Below are positions 1 through 6,813 of a stretch of DNA of 11,033 nucleotides, in pieces. The position numbers were made by a program, and so were the translations under genes. This DNA is from CAZTPJ01 sp964614515 (lineage in GTDB: Bacteria > Planctomycetota > Phycisphaerae > Phycisphaerales > UBA1924), in NCBI GenBank assembly GCA_964614515.1, contig CAZTPJ010000099.1:1-11033 (forward strand), read 5' to 3'. Position 1 is the stretch's first letter; each line of letters opens with the position of its first letter. The notes beneath the pieces are model-generated. The model did no database searches. It was not told where the DNA came from and worked only from the letters and a program-made list of their open reading frames with translations.

Positions 1-60
<60 letters not shown>

Positions 61-109
61 GCAAGCCCACCAGACGGCGCGACGCCCTCTGTCCACCGAG
101 CGAGCAAGG

Positions 110-137
110 ATGATACCCAACCCCCCCGACCGGTCAA
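110..137 (-). promoter_or_regulatory. sigma70-type promoter of the tRNA-Thr gene
   Basis: On the minus strand there is a TTGACC -35 box (137-132), a 16-bp spacer and a TATCAT -10 box (115-110). The predicted start, near 103, would give a leader of roughly 40 nt before the tRNA 5' end at 60. The match to the consensus is good for a GC-rich genome. The spacer carries a C7/G7 run. The assignment is by sequence only. Confidence 0.65.
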
Positions 138-226
138 CCTGACAACCGCCCACATCTCCACCGGGCGACAAGTTTGCACCTCGAAACGAAAATTCACGAC
201 GGTCCCTCACAAGCACCCTCACCCCT

Positions 227-255
227 TTGTAGACTTGCCCCGAGGCGGATACAAT
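227..255 (+). promoter_or_regulatory. sigma70-type promoter of acpP-fabF
   Basis: TTGTAG (227-232), a 17-bp spacer and TACAAT (250-255) make a near-consensus promoter. Initiation near 261-263 would give a 5' UTR of about 60 nt for acpP, containing the 291-307 hairpin. Position and strength fit the high expression expected for acyl carrier protein. Confidence 0.65.
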
Positions 256-290
256 GGCCCTTGTCCTGGGAGGGGCATCCTCGATTGTCC

Positions 291-307
291 GGAACCCTGT
301 GGGTTCC
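291..307 (+). promoter_or_regulatory. 7-bp perfect hairpin in the acpP leader
   Basis: GGAACCC (291-297), loop TGT (298-300) and GGGTTCC (301-307) form a perfect 7-bp stem. It ends three bases before the GGGAG Shine-Dalgarno sequence (310-314) of acpP. No T-tract follows, so it does not look like a terminator. It may stabilise the mRNA 5' end or influence ribosome access, but that role is inference. Confidence 0.5.
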
Positions 308-321
308 ATGGGAGACTAGCC

Positions 322-570
322 GTGACCGAGCAGGAAATCGAAGCGAAGGTGATCGAGATCGTGGCGGACCAGATGGGCACCGACAAGGCGAAGATCACTC
401 GAAGCACCAGCTTCATCGAGGATCTCAACGCCGACAGTCTGGACACCGTCGAACTCGTCATGGAACTCGAAGATGAGTTCGAAACCAGCATCCCCGACGA
501 TCAAGCCGAGCAGATCAAGACCGTCGGACAGGCGATCGACTTCATCAAGCAGGCTCACGGCGTGAGCTGA
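322..570 (+). CDS. acpP: acyl carrier protein
   Basis: An 82-residue protein of normal ACP length. Ser39 in the motif NADSLDTVELVMELEDEF is the site where 4'-phosphopantetheine is attached; helix II follows with its typical acidic face. ACP carries growing acyl chains between the enzymes of type II fatty acid synthesis in the cytoplasm. The GTG start at 322 is chosen because GGGAG lies 7 nt upstream and the protein then begins at the usual ACP position (VTEQEIEAKVIEIV). The same frame is open back to 235, but that extension would overlap the promoter-proximal leader and looks non-coding. fabF follows 20 nt after the stop, the classical acpP-fabF pair, so the two are very likely cotranscribed. 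Confidence 0.96.
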   Translation: MTEQEIEAKVIEIVADQMGTDKAKITRSTSFIEDLNADSLDTVELVMELEDEFETSIPDDQAEQIKTVGQAIDFIKQAHGVS

Positions 571-590
571 CCCGTTTGACCGCGCCTGAC

Positions 591-1874
591 ATGGCACAGC
601 CAAGACCTCATCCCCGTCGCGTGGTGATCACCGGCCTCGGCGCAGTCACCAATCTCGGGCGAACCGCCCGCGAGACGTGGGCTGCCATGCGCGAAGGACG
701 CAGCGGCGTCAGCACCATCGAAGGCGAAGAGTTTCGACGCTTCCCAACAGGTTGGTCCGTCACCATCGCGGGCCAGATCAAGAACTGGGATCCAACGCCA
801 ACGCTCGACCCGCGCGAAGCCAAACGTCTCGATCGCTTCACGCAGTTTGGCCTGACCGCCGCGATCGAGGCCGTGAATATGTCCGGCATCGACTTCTCCC
901 GCGAAGATGGGGAGCGCTGCGGCGTCGTCGTCGGCTCGGGCATCGGCGGCATTCAAACCATCGAAGAAGGCATGGGCGTCCTGCTCGAACGCGGGCCGAA
1001 TCGCCTCAGCCCCTTCACCGTCCCGAGATTGATGGTCAACGCCGTCGCGGGCAACATTTCGATTCGCTACGGCCTGCTCGGTCCCGCATCCGCCCACGCC
1101 ACCGCGTGCGCCAGTTCAGGACACGCCGTCGCCGACGCGATGGGATACATCCGCCGCGGCCATGCGGATGTCATGCTGGTGGGGGGGGCGGAGGCGGCCA
1201 TCACCCCGCTGTGCGTCGGCGCCTTCATGACCATGAAGGCCCTGAGCACGCGCAACGACCAGCCCACGAAAGCGAGTCGCCCGTTCGACAAGGATCGAGA
1301 TGGATTCGTGCTCGCGGAAGGCGCGGCCGTGGTCGTGCTGGAAAGTGAAGAACACGCGAAGGCCCGCGGCGCGACGATTCTCGCCGAACTCGTTGGCGCT
1401 GCCAACAGTTGCGACGGCGGACACATCACCGCGCCCGACGCCGCAGGACGAGGTGCAGCACGATCCATGCGATGGGCCCTCGAAGATGCCGGACTGCGCA
1501 CCGATCAGATCGACTACATCAACGCCCACGGCACGGCCACGCCCCTGGGCGATAAGGCCGAAGTCGCCGCCGTGTCGGGCATGTTCGGCGATCACGCCCG
1601 CAAGTCTCGCGGCGGCAAGTTGATGATGAGTTCAACCAAGTCGATGCACGGGCACTGCCTGGGCGCGTCGGGCGCGGTGGAACTGATCGCCTGCGTCCAC
1701 GCCGTGCGCGATGGCGTCATCCCGCCGACCATGAACCTCGATCAACCCGACGCCGACTTCGACATGGACTTCGTCCCCAACGAAGCCCGCGAGCGTCCGA
1801 TCCGATACGCCATGAACAACACCTTCGGCTTCGGCGGACACAACGTGACGCTGATCTTGGGGCGGTATCAGTGA
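591..1874 (+). CDS. fabF: 3-oxoacyl-[acyl-carrier-protein] synthase II (beta-ketoacyl-ACP synthase)
   Basis: A 427-residue condensing enzyme that elongates acyl-ACP with malonyl-ACP in fatty acid synthesis. The thiolase-fold active site is complete: Cys173 in TACASSGHAV, His313 in NAHGTATPLGD, and Lys350 and His355 in SSTKSMHGHCLGASGA. The C-terminal NNTFGFGGHNVTLIL motif is typical. The start at ATG 591 is preferred because MAQPRPHPRRVVITGLGAV resembles family N-termini. A TTG at 576, 5 nt after the acpP stop, would add five residues; neither start has a clear Shine-Dalgarno sequence. A G8 run (1181-1188) encodes Gly-Gly in VGGAEAA and keeps the frame intact. FabB-like activity cannot be excluded, but size and linkage to acpP favour FabF. 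Confidence 0.95.
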   Translation: MAQPRPHPRRVVITGLGAVTNLGRTARETWAAMREGRSGVSTIEGEEFRRFPTGWSVTIAGQIKNWDPTPTLDPREAKRLDRFTQFGLTAAIEAVNMSGIDFSREDGERCGVVVGSGIGGIQTIEEGMGVLLERGPNRLSPFTVPRLMVNAVAGNISIRYGLLGPASAHATACASSGHAVADAMGYIRRGHADVMLVGGAEAAITPLCVGAFMTMKALSTRNDQPTKASRPFDKDRDGFVLAEGAAVVVLESEEHAKARGATILAELVGAANSCDGGHITAPDAAGRGAARSMRWALEDAGLRTDQIDYINAHGTATPLGDKAEVAAVSGMFGDHARKSRGGKLMMSSTKSMHGHCLGASGAVELIACVHAVRDGVIPPTMNLDQPDADFDMDFVPNEARERPIRYAMNNTFGFGGHNVTLILGRYQ

Positions 1875-1911
1875 CCGCATGATTTCTGGTATTTTCACCG
1901 ACACGCATCGG

Positions 1912-1941
1912 TAGTGGCACAGCCGAAGATTGCGGTATACT
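1912..1941 (+). promoter_or_regulatory. possible promoter of the NYN-domain gene
   Basis: TATACT (1936-1941) is a strong -10 box. The best -35 candidate, TAGTGG at 1912-1917 with an 18-bp spacer, is weak. A short inverted repeat ACCGA-cacgca-TCGGT (1897-1912) sits just upstream and could be an operator or a weak structure after fabF. The fabF-NYN intergenic stretch is 159 bp and shows no T-tract terminator. Confidence 0.35.
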
Positions 1942-2033
1942 TTGCGACAAGTTGTCCCTCTCGGTAACATCCTCCCTTGGCAGTACGCGCCCCCACGAAT
2001 CGAGGGGTGGCCGAGCCCAAGGGATTCTTTTTG

Positions 2034-2738
2034 ATGCGATCGGCAATCTTGATTGATGGCGGCTTCTTTCTCAAACGGTATCACCGATTGAAGGGGTCGT
2101 GCGCTCCGCGCGATGTGGCCGTAGCGCTCCATCGCATGTGCCTGGCGCATCTGCGCGATCGTCCGACATCCGACGACGCACGGGGTCGGCGGCGGTCGGA
2201 TCTGTACCGCATCTTTTACTACGATTGCCCTCCGCTCAGGTCGAAGGCACACAACCCCGTGACTCAACGGGCGATCAGTTTTGAAGATTCGCACATGGCG
2301 AAGTGGCGGCTTGCCTTCCACGACGAACTCAAGCGGATGCGCAAAGTCGCCCTGCGACTGGGATATCTCAATGACAGGAGCGCGAGGTGGGTGCTGGATT
2401 CTGAGAAACTCAAGGCGCTGCTCAGGGGCACAATCACAGTTCAGGATATTGTTGAGCAAGATGTCAAATATGACGTTCGCCAGAAGGGCGTTGACATGCG
2501 CATCGGCCTTGACATCGCCTCGTTGGCATACAAACGCCAAGTCGAGCAGATTATACTGATCGCCGGCGACAGCGACTTTGTGCCCGCGGCGAAGTTGGCT
2601 CGACGCGAGGGCATCGACTTCATTCTCGACCCCATGTGGGTCCCGATCAGACCCGACCTGCACGAACACATCGACGGCTTGAGGTCGGTTCTTCCGAGTC
2701 CGCAATCAGCAAACGACGCCTTGGATGTGGATGACTAA
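2034..2738 (+). CDS. NYN domain (LabA/DUF88-like, PIN-fold) putative nuclease
   Basis: A 234-residue protein. The N-terminal strand AILIDGGFF places Asp8 where the NYN/PIN catalytic acidic residue is expected. The region KGVDMRIGLDIASLAYKR (about 151-168, Asp154 and Asp160) is followed by QIILIAGDSDFVPAAKLARREG (Asp179, Asp181), the classic second half of LabA-type NYN domains. These acidic residues usually coordinate a metal for RNA cleavage. Residues 45-130 form a less conserved insertion rich in basic residues. ATG 2034 is chosen because AAGGGA lies 9 nt upstream and the domain starts at once; an upstream in-frame extension to 1977 is open but looks non-coding. The C-terminal 20 residues are acidic and probably disordered. 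It is a single-gene unit between fabF and a convergent kinase, so its RNA target cannot be guessed from context. Confidence 0.85.
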   Translation: MRSAILIDGGFFLKRYHRLKGSCAPRDVAVALHRMCLAHLRDRPTSDDARGRRRSDLYRIFYYDCPPLRSKAHNPVTQRAISFEDSHMAKWRLAFHDELKRMRKVALRLGYLNDRSARWVLDSEKLKALLRGTITVQDIVEQDVKYDVRQKGVDMRIGLDIASLAYKRQVEQIILIAGDSDFVPAAKLARREGIDFILDPMWVPIRPDLHEHIDGLRSVLPSPQSANDALDVDD

Positions 2739-2740
2739 GG

Positions 2741-2777
2741 CTGGCGAATGACGCACTGCGGGTTCGTCGCTTGCCAG
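2741..2777 (+). terminator. long imperfect hairpin between convergent genes, possible terminator
   Basis: Arms 2741-2753 and 2765-2777 pair over 13 positions with one A-C mismatch and two G-T wobbles, around an 11-nt loop. The hairpin begins 2 nt after the NYN stop codon and lies in the 99-bp gap before the end of the minus-strand kinase gene. No T-tract follows on either strand, so it may be a processing or Rho-linked 3' structure rather than a classical intrinsic terminator. Confidence 0.4.
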
Positions 2778-2837
2778 AACTCCGCAGCGCACGGACTTGA
2801 AACTGACACTCGATCGGCGATAACCAAAGCGACCCCG

Positions 2838-4544
2838 TCACCGCGCCGCATGACTGCTGATCGCTTCCACCACCACCGCGCGAAGGTCCGCGATCGCGAA
2901 CGGCTTGGCGATGATCGAAACAGGATCGAGGCCCTGGGTCGCCTGCCGTGCGGCCGTCGCGTCTGAGCAAACGACGATGGCCGGCGCCGTCACCCCGCGA
3001 TGCCGCAGCGCGCGAAGCACCTCCGCGACGCCCGGATCCGGGATCGCGTCATCGATCACAATCAGCCCGATCTCGCCATTGACGGCCTCGGCCCGCGCGA
3101 GCAGATCACCACCGGTGGCGGCCTCAATGACATCGCAGCCAACCGCGCGCAGCATTCGCGCGATGATCGGGCGGATCAGATCATGTCCATCGCCGAGCAG
3201 CGCGGTGGTTTGACGCGAGAGCACGGGCGGCGGCGCCTGCTGCGCGATGGGCAGCAGCACGGTGAATTCGGTTCCCTCGCTCGGGCGCGAGGCGACTTCG
3301 ATCCGCCCGTCATACTCCTCGACGATGTGCCGCGTGATCGTCAGCCCCAGTCCCGCGCCCAGGCCGGGCGGCTTGGTGGTGAACAGCGGGTCAAAGATGC
3401 GCGGGACGATCTCATCGGGAATTCCCACGCCGTTGTCTCGTACGCGAAGCGCCACCTGATGCTGGGCGGTTCGTTCGAGGCGCAGGCGGATCGCGCCGCC
3501 ATCGGGCATCGCGTCGCGGGCGTTGAGCGCCAGGTTCAGCACGACCTGAAGCAACTTCGTCCGATCCGCCAAAACCGTCACTTCCGCGTCCGGATCGATC
3601 TCAACCTCCATCGTCACCCGCCGTCCCATGGCCGCACGCAGCAGGCGCGTGGCCTCCTGCACGACCGAGGCGATGTGAACGGGTTCTCTCGCCCACGCCG
3701 AGTCTCGCGTGAGACCCATCAGTGATGTGGCGATTCCCGAGGCCAGGCCCGCGGCCTCTTCGATGCGGCGCAGTGATGTTCTCGCGCCGTCGCCCGCCGG
3801 CAACGCCTGCTCCAACAAGTCAACATGCCCTTGAATCACCAGCAGCACGTTGTTGAAATCATGCGCAATGCCGGCGGCCATCTGGCCCACCGTCTCCATC
3901 AGTCGCGCCCGCGTGAGCGCCTCTTCCAGTCGCCGGCGCTCCGTGCGGTCGATCAGCACCATGCAGGCCGTGTTTGGATCGGTGTAGGTCTTGCCGGAAA
4001 TGTTCACCTCGCACAGAAGTTCCTCGCCGCCCAGCGTGGTCACGGCCTGATCCTCATGCACCAGGCAACGCTGGCCGGCGGACGCGAGTTCGATGTCGCG
4101 AAGCAACTCCTCATGATCGCGCGGGTCAAAAAGTTCCGTGATCGGTCTTCCAAGCAGATCATCCTGCGAAGGCGCGCTCAGCAGCACGAGCGCGGCCGCG
4201 TTCACATAGCGAATGCGCCGATCCTGAACCGTGATGATCGCCACCGGCGCGGAATCAAGCACGGCCCGCAGCCGCCGCTCGCGCTCCGCGATCGCATCCT
4301 TCTGCTCCGCATCGCGACGACTCGCCCGCGCGACAAGCCAATACAGCAACCCCGCCGTCGCCATCACATACCCGATGCCCTTGATCGTCTGCACGACCGT
4401 GCTGTGCGACAGATCACGCGCCACCGCCTCAACCACGCGATCGCTCAACAGGATCCACGCCATGCCGATGGCCGCGTAGATCAGCGTGATGCGTACGGCC
4501 GTGCCGCGCCAACCTGCTCGTTCGTGATCTGTCGTCTGTGTCAT
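2838..4544 (-). CDS. membrane hybrid sensor histidine kinase (PAS, HisKA, HATPase_c, receiver)
   Basis: A 568-residue protein. Two hydrophobic segments (about 17-34 and 52-72) anchor it; the region between them resembles a short sensor region seen in other PAS kinases. A PAS domain spans about 92-200. The HisKA region carries the phosphoacceptor His228 in AAGIAHDFNN. The ATPase domain has an N box (NLALNARDAM, Asn341), G1 box (DNGVGIP, Asp370), F box (FDPLFTTK) and G2 box (GAGLGLT). A C-terminal receiver spans about 446-562, with Asp498 as phosphoacceptor, Ser527 and Lys547. Its acidic pocket is reduced: the usual Asp-Asp pair near 452-453 reads Asp-Gly. The domain order suggests His-to-Asp transfer within the protein. 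No separate response regulator lies nearby. The signal sensed is unknown. Confidence 0.93.
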   Translation of the reverse strand: MTQTTDHERAGWRGTAVRITLIYAAIGMAWILLSDRVVEAVARDLSHSTVVQTIKGIGYVMATAGLLYWLVARASRRDAEQKDAIAERERRLRAVLDSAPVAIITVQDRRIRYVNAAALVLLSAPSQDDLLGRPITELFDPRDHEELLRDIELASAGQRCLVHEDQAVTTLGGEELLCEVNISGKTYTDPNTACMVLIDRTERRRLEEALTRARLMETVGQMAAGIAHDFNNVLLVIQGHVDLLEQALPAGDGARTSLRRIEEAAGLASGIATSLMGLTRDSAWAREPVHIASVVQEATRLLRAAMGRRVTMEVEIDPDAEVTVLADRTKLLQVVLNLALNARDAMPDGGAIRLRLERTAQHQVALRVRDNGVGIPDEIVPRIFDPLFTTKPPGLGAGLGLTITRHIVEEYDGRIEVASRPSEGTEFTVLLPIAQQAPPPVLSRQTTALLGDGHDLIRPIIARMLRAVGCDVIEAATGGDLLARAEAVNGEIGLIVIDDAIPDPGVAEVLRALRHRGVTAPAIVVCSDATAARQATQGLDPVSIIAKPFAIADLRAVVVEAISSHAAR

Positions 4545-4589
4545 GCGACGGGTTCCAATGCGTCGGCATCCGCCCGTGCCGGGTGGTGG

Positions 4590-4618
4590 ATTATGTCACG
4601 TCGCGGTGTCAAACGCAA
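4590..4618 (-). promoter_or_regulatory. possible promoter of the histidine kinase gene
   Basis: On the minus strand TTGCGT (4618-4613), a 17-bp spacer and CATAAT (4595-4590) form a plausible promoter. Initiation near 4583 would leave about a 38-nt leader. The 206-bp divergent gap must also hold a promoter for the plus-strand cluster starting at 4751, but I found no convincing one there. Confidence 0.4.
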
Positions 4619-4720
4619 GTGCCCGGTGGACATGCTCAGGTTCGGTCAATCCTGCCCGTGACCTCGCGTGATACCCTCACCATCGCAACCGGCCGTGCCG
4701 CCATCACGTACAACTCACAG

Positions 4721-4734
4721 CCCCGGTTCCGGGG
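4721..4734 (+). promoter_or_regulatory. GC-rich hairpin just upstream of the first zinc-ribbon gene
   Basis: CCCCG, loop GTTC and CGGGG form a compact 5-bp stem (a sixth pair is possible with a 2-nt loop). It ends 4 bases before the AAGG (4739-4742) that serves as Shine-Dalgarno sequence for the ATG at 4751. No T-tract follows. A role in translation or mRNA stability is only inferred. Confidence 0.35.
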
Positions 4735-4750
4735 GGACAAGGCGTTGCCC

Positions 4751-5713
4751 ATGCCTTCCGACTCGCCGCCAGAATCCGCTGCCAGCCAGCGAGCTCCGCG
4801 CCACCCCGAGTGCCCCCGCTGCGCCTACGACCTCTCAGGCGAAACCGCGCGGTGGGAAACGCAGTGTCCGCTGACCGGAATCTGCTCCGAGTGCGGGCTT
4901 GCGTTTGGGTGGCGCGATGTCCTGCATCCGCGTCACTCCGCTCCGCGGTGGTTCATCGAGACCTCACCGCGGTTTCGCCTCTGGCTCATTGTGCGAACCT
5001 GGTTCGCGTCGCTGGTCCCGGCTCGGTTCTGGAGAGATGTCAAGATTGAGAACCCAATTTCAGTCCGCCGGTTGGTCGTCTTCGGTCTCGTCACGGCCTG
5101 CGCCCTTTATGCGACGTGTTCGGCGGCGGCGATCCTGGATCTCATCACCAGCTATCGAATGCAAGGACCCCGAGGCCTTTCGATCACGGACCAGATCGCG
5201 TTCTTCCTGGCGCCGGATGGCCCACGCCCCAGACTTGTTCGCCGGCTGATCCTCCCGTTCGCACACGGTGGACGTGACACGTTCCCCATGCCGTGGCTCT
5301 GGATCGTCGTTCTGTGGACAGCGCTCATGCCGGTGTCGTTCTTTCTTCTGGGAACATCCCTTCATCGCGCTCGCGTCAAACGCACGCACTTGCTTCGCGG
5401 CGCGATCTACACGGCCTCAACGCTGCCACTCGCGTTCCTCCTCGCCAACGCCGCATGGTTCAATGAACAGTCATACTGGCACTCGGCGTTCTCGTGGCGC
5501 GTTCGCGAATACCTGCTCGTCATCGGTCGATACGTTCTCGTCGGCACGCCGGCGCTCTACGCCCTCTGGTTCGTGTGGACATGGCACGCCTTTGTCCGCA
5601 GGTATCTTCGACTCCCGCACGCCCTTGGCGTGGCCATCGCCATGGCCGCGATGTCTGGGCTGGCTTCGGCCGTGACGGCCGTACTCTGGCATCTCGTGCA
5701 TATTTCCACATGA
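4751..5713 (+). CDS. zinc-ribbon plus multi-TM membrane protein, paralog 1
   Basis: A 320-residue protein of unknown function. The N-terminal zinc ribbon has Cys21-x2-Cys24 and Cys45-x2-Cys48, with a further Cys39, inside PECPRCAYDLSGETARWETQ and ICSECGL. A Trp/Arg-rich amphipathic stretch (about 67-105) follows, then roughly five membrane segments near 107-130, 182-203, 214-235, 255-278 and 290-316. The ATG at 4751 is chosen because AAGG lies 8 nt upstream and the length then equals that of the downstream paralog. The same frame is open to 4538, but that part runs across the start of the divergent kinase gene and resembles nothing. It is followed 54 nt later by its paralog, then a glycosyltransferase, probably as one operon. 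I know the architecture as a recurring uncharacterised planctomycete type. The zinc ribbon could bind metal, protein or nucleic acid on the cytoplasmic side. Confidence 0.85.
   Translation: MPSDSPPESAASQRAPRHPECPRCAYDLSGETARWETQCPLTGICSECGLAFGWRDVLHPRHSAPRWFIETSPRFRLWLIVRTWFASLVPARFWRDVKIENPISVRRLVVFGLVTACALYATCSAAAILDLITSYRMQGPRGLSITDQIAFFLAPDGPRPRLVRRLILPFAHGGRDTFPMPWLWIVVLWTALMPVSFFLLGTSLHRARVKRTHLLRGAIYTASTLPLAFLLANAAWFNEQSYWHSAFSWRVREYLLVIGRYVLVGTPALYALWFVWTWHAFVRRYLRLPHALGVAIAMAAMSGLASAVTAVLWHLVHIST
4805..4873 (+). repeat. near-identical 69-bp direct repeat, copy 1 (zinc-ribbon coding part)
   Basis: Aligned with 5816-5884 at an offset of 1011 bp, 67 of 69 positions agree; the two differences lie close together, in the codons for Ala-Tyr versus Gly-Tyr. 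It encodes the first CxxC and the ETARWETQCPL segment. Outside this block the two genes differ at many positions. Confidence 0.85.
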
Positions 5714-5767
5714 CGGCGCGAATTGGACCGGGCGCGACTCAATGCCGCCCGCATCATCGAGTCAACC

Positions 5768-6736
5768 ATGTCCAGCGACATCGACAAAACCTCCGCCCCG
5801 CCGGCCACGCGTCCGCCCGAGTGCCCCCGCTGCGGCTATGACCTCTCAGGCGAAACCGCGCGGTGGGAAACGCAGTGTCCGCTGCACGGGCGCTGCACGG
5901 AATGCGGCCTTGACCTCGCGTGGCGCGACATCCTCAGCCAACGCCTGCGTATGCCGCGGTGGTGGCTGGAGGCGTCGATGCGATTTCGCCCGACCACGCT
6001 CGTGCGGACATGGGTGCGCGTGCTACGGCCGTGGCGCTTCTGGCAAAGCGTGCGAATGGAGTTCCCGATCCGCGTGCGACGGCTGGTGGTGTTCGCATCC
6101 CTCGCGCTGATGTTCACACATTTCGCCGCGGCCGTCGCGGCCGTGTGGCTCGCCATGTTCTACGGCATGTTGTCCTTCACGGGCACGATCGCCATCTTCC
6201 ACGCCGATCAATATCCCAGAGTCCTTCGCCTTGCGGTTGCGCCCGGATTGGGGACGTGGTGGCACGAAGACGGATTCCCTGGTACATGGGGCTGGTTGAT
6301 GTTCGCCTGGATGCTGCTGATTCCGGCCGCGTTCGGATTGTTGGGCGAGTCGTTTCGACTGGCGAACGTTCGCATGGCGCATCTGGTTCGCGGCGCGGCC
6401 TATTCGCTGGCGATTCTGCCGCTGGTATTGGCGTTCGACATCGCGTGCGATGCGACGCTGCGGACGTATTGGCAGGGCGGCTGGAACTGGTGGCGTCCGC
6501 CCGATCTCGTGATGGAGATCATGGAACATCGCGGCCCGATCGGCCTGCTCGTCGTCGCGATCTGGAGCGCGATCTACTGGCACACGTTCATCCGCCGATA
6601 CCTTCGCATGCCCCACGCAATCATCATCGTGCCCCTGATGCTCATCACCGCGCTTCTGGCCGCGCTGGCCATCGTCGCCTACTTCCCGGGTGCCAACTTC
6701 CGGTATGAAGTGATCGACTATCTCTGGGGCATCTGA
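5768..6736 (+). CDS. zinc-ribbon plus multi-TM membrane protein, paralog 2
   Basis: A 322-residue tandem paralog of the preceding gene. The zinc ribbon has Cys19-x2-Cys22 and Cys43-x2-Cys46 with an extra Cys37. The shared order continues as RWWLEASMRF, VRTW, RFW, RVRRLVVF, then membrane segments near 106-133, 173-193, 205-225, 257-274 and 283-305, with the shared signatures HLVRGAAY and WHTFIRRYLRMPHA. The ATG at 5768 is used because it gives the same N-terminal length as paralog 1; a weak GAG lies 6 nt upstream. The frame is open to 5723, but that adds nothing conserved. Function is unknown. Its place just upstream of a glycosyltransferase suggests an envelope-related role, which is inference. 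Confidence 0.85.
   Translation: MSSDIDKTSAPPATRPPECPRCGYDLSGETARWETQCPLHGRCTECGLDLAWRDILSQRLRMPRWWLEASMRFRPTTLVRTWVRVLRPWRFWQSVRMEFPIRVRRLVVFASLALMFTHFAAAVAAVWLAMFYGMLSFTGTIAIFHADQYPRVLRLAVAPGLGTWWHEDGFPGTWGWLMFAWMLLIPAAFGLLGESFRLANVRMAHLVRGAAYSLAILPLVLAFDIACDATLRTYWQGGWNWWRPPDLVMEIMEHRGPIGLLVVAIWSAIYWHTFIRRYLRMPHAIIIVPLMLITALLAALAIVAYFPGANFRYEVIDYLWGI
5816..5884 (+). repeat. near-identical 69-bp direct repeat, copy 2
   Basis: Partner of 4805-4873, with 67 of 69 identical bases including third codon positions. The preserved synonymous positions point to recent duplication or gene conversion limited to the zinc-ribbon part. Confidence 0.85.
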
Positions 6737-6813
6737 TCCGCGCGCTGGACCGCAACGATGGGCGCGTGGTGAGGTCGGCTCACTCGTATATCGCCTACTA
6801 CCATCCGCCTCTC

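Noticed and set aside
3000..3725. Plus-strand open frame of 241 codons
   Set aside because: It is antisense to the kinase ATPase and receiver domains, whose motifs are all clear on the minus strand.
4538..4750. N-terminal extension of the first zinc-ribbon gene by 71 residues
   Set aside because: It overlaps the start of the divergent kinase gene, has no recognisable content, and the ATG at 4751 with AAGG upstream matches the length of the paralog.
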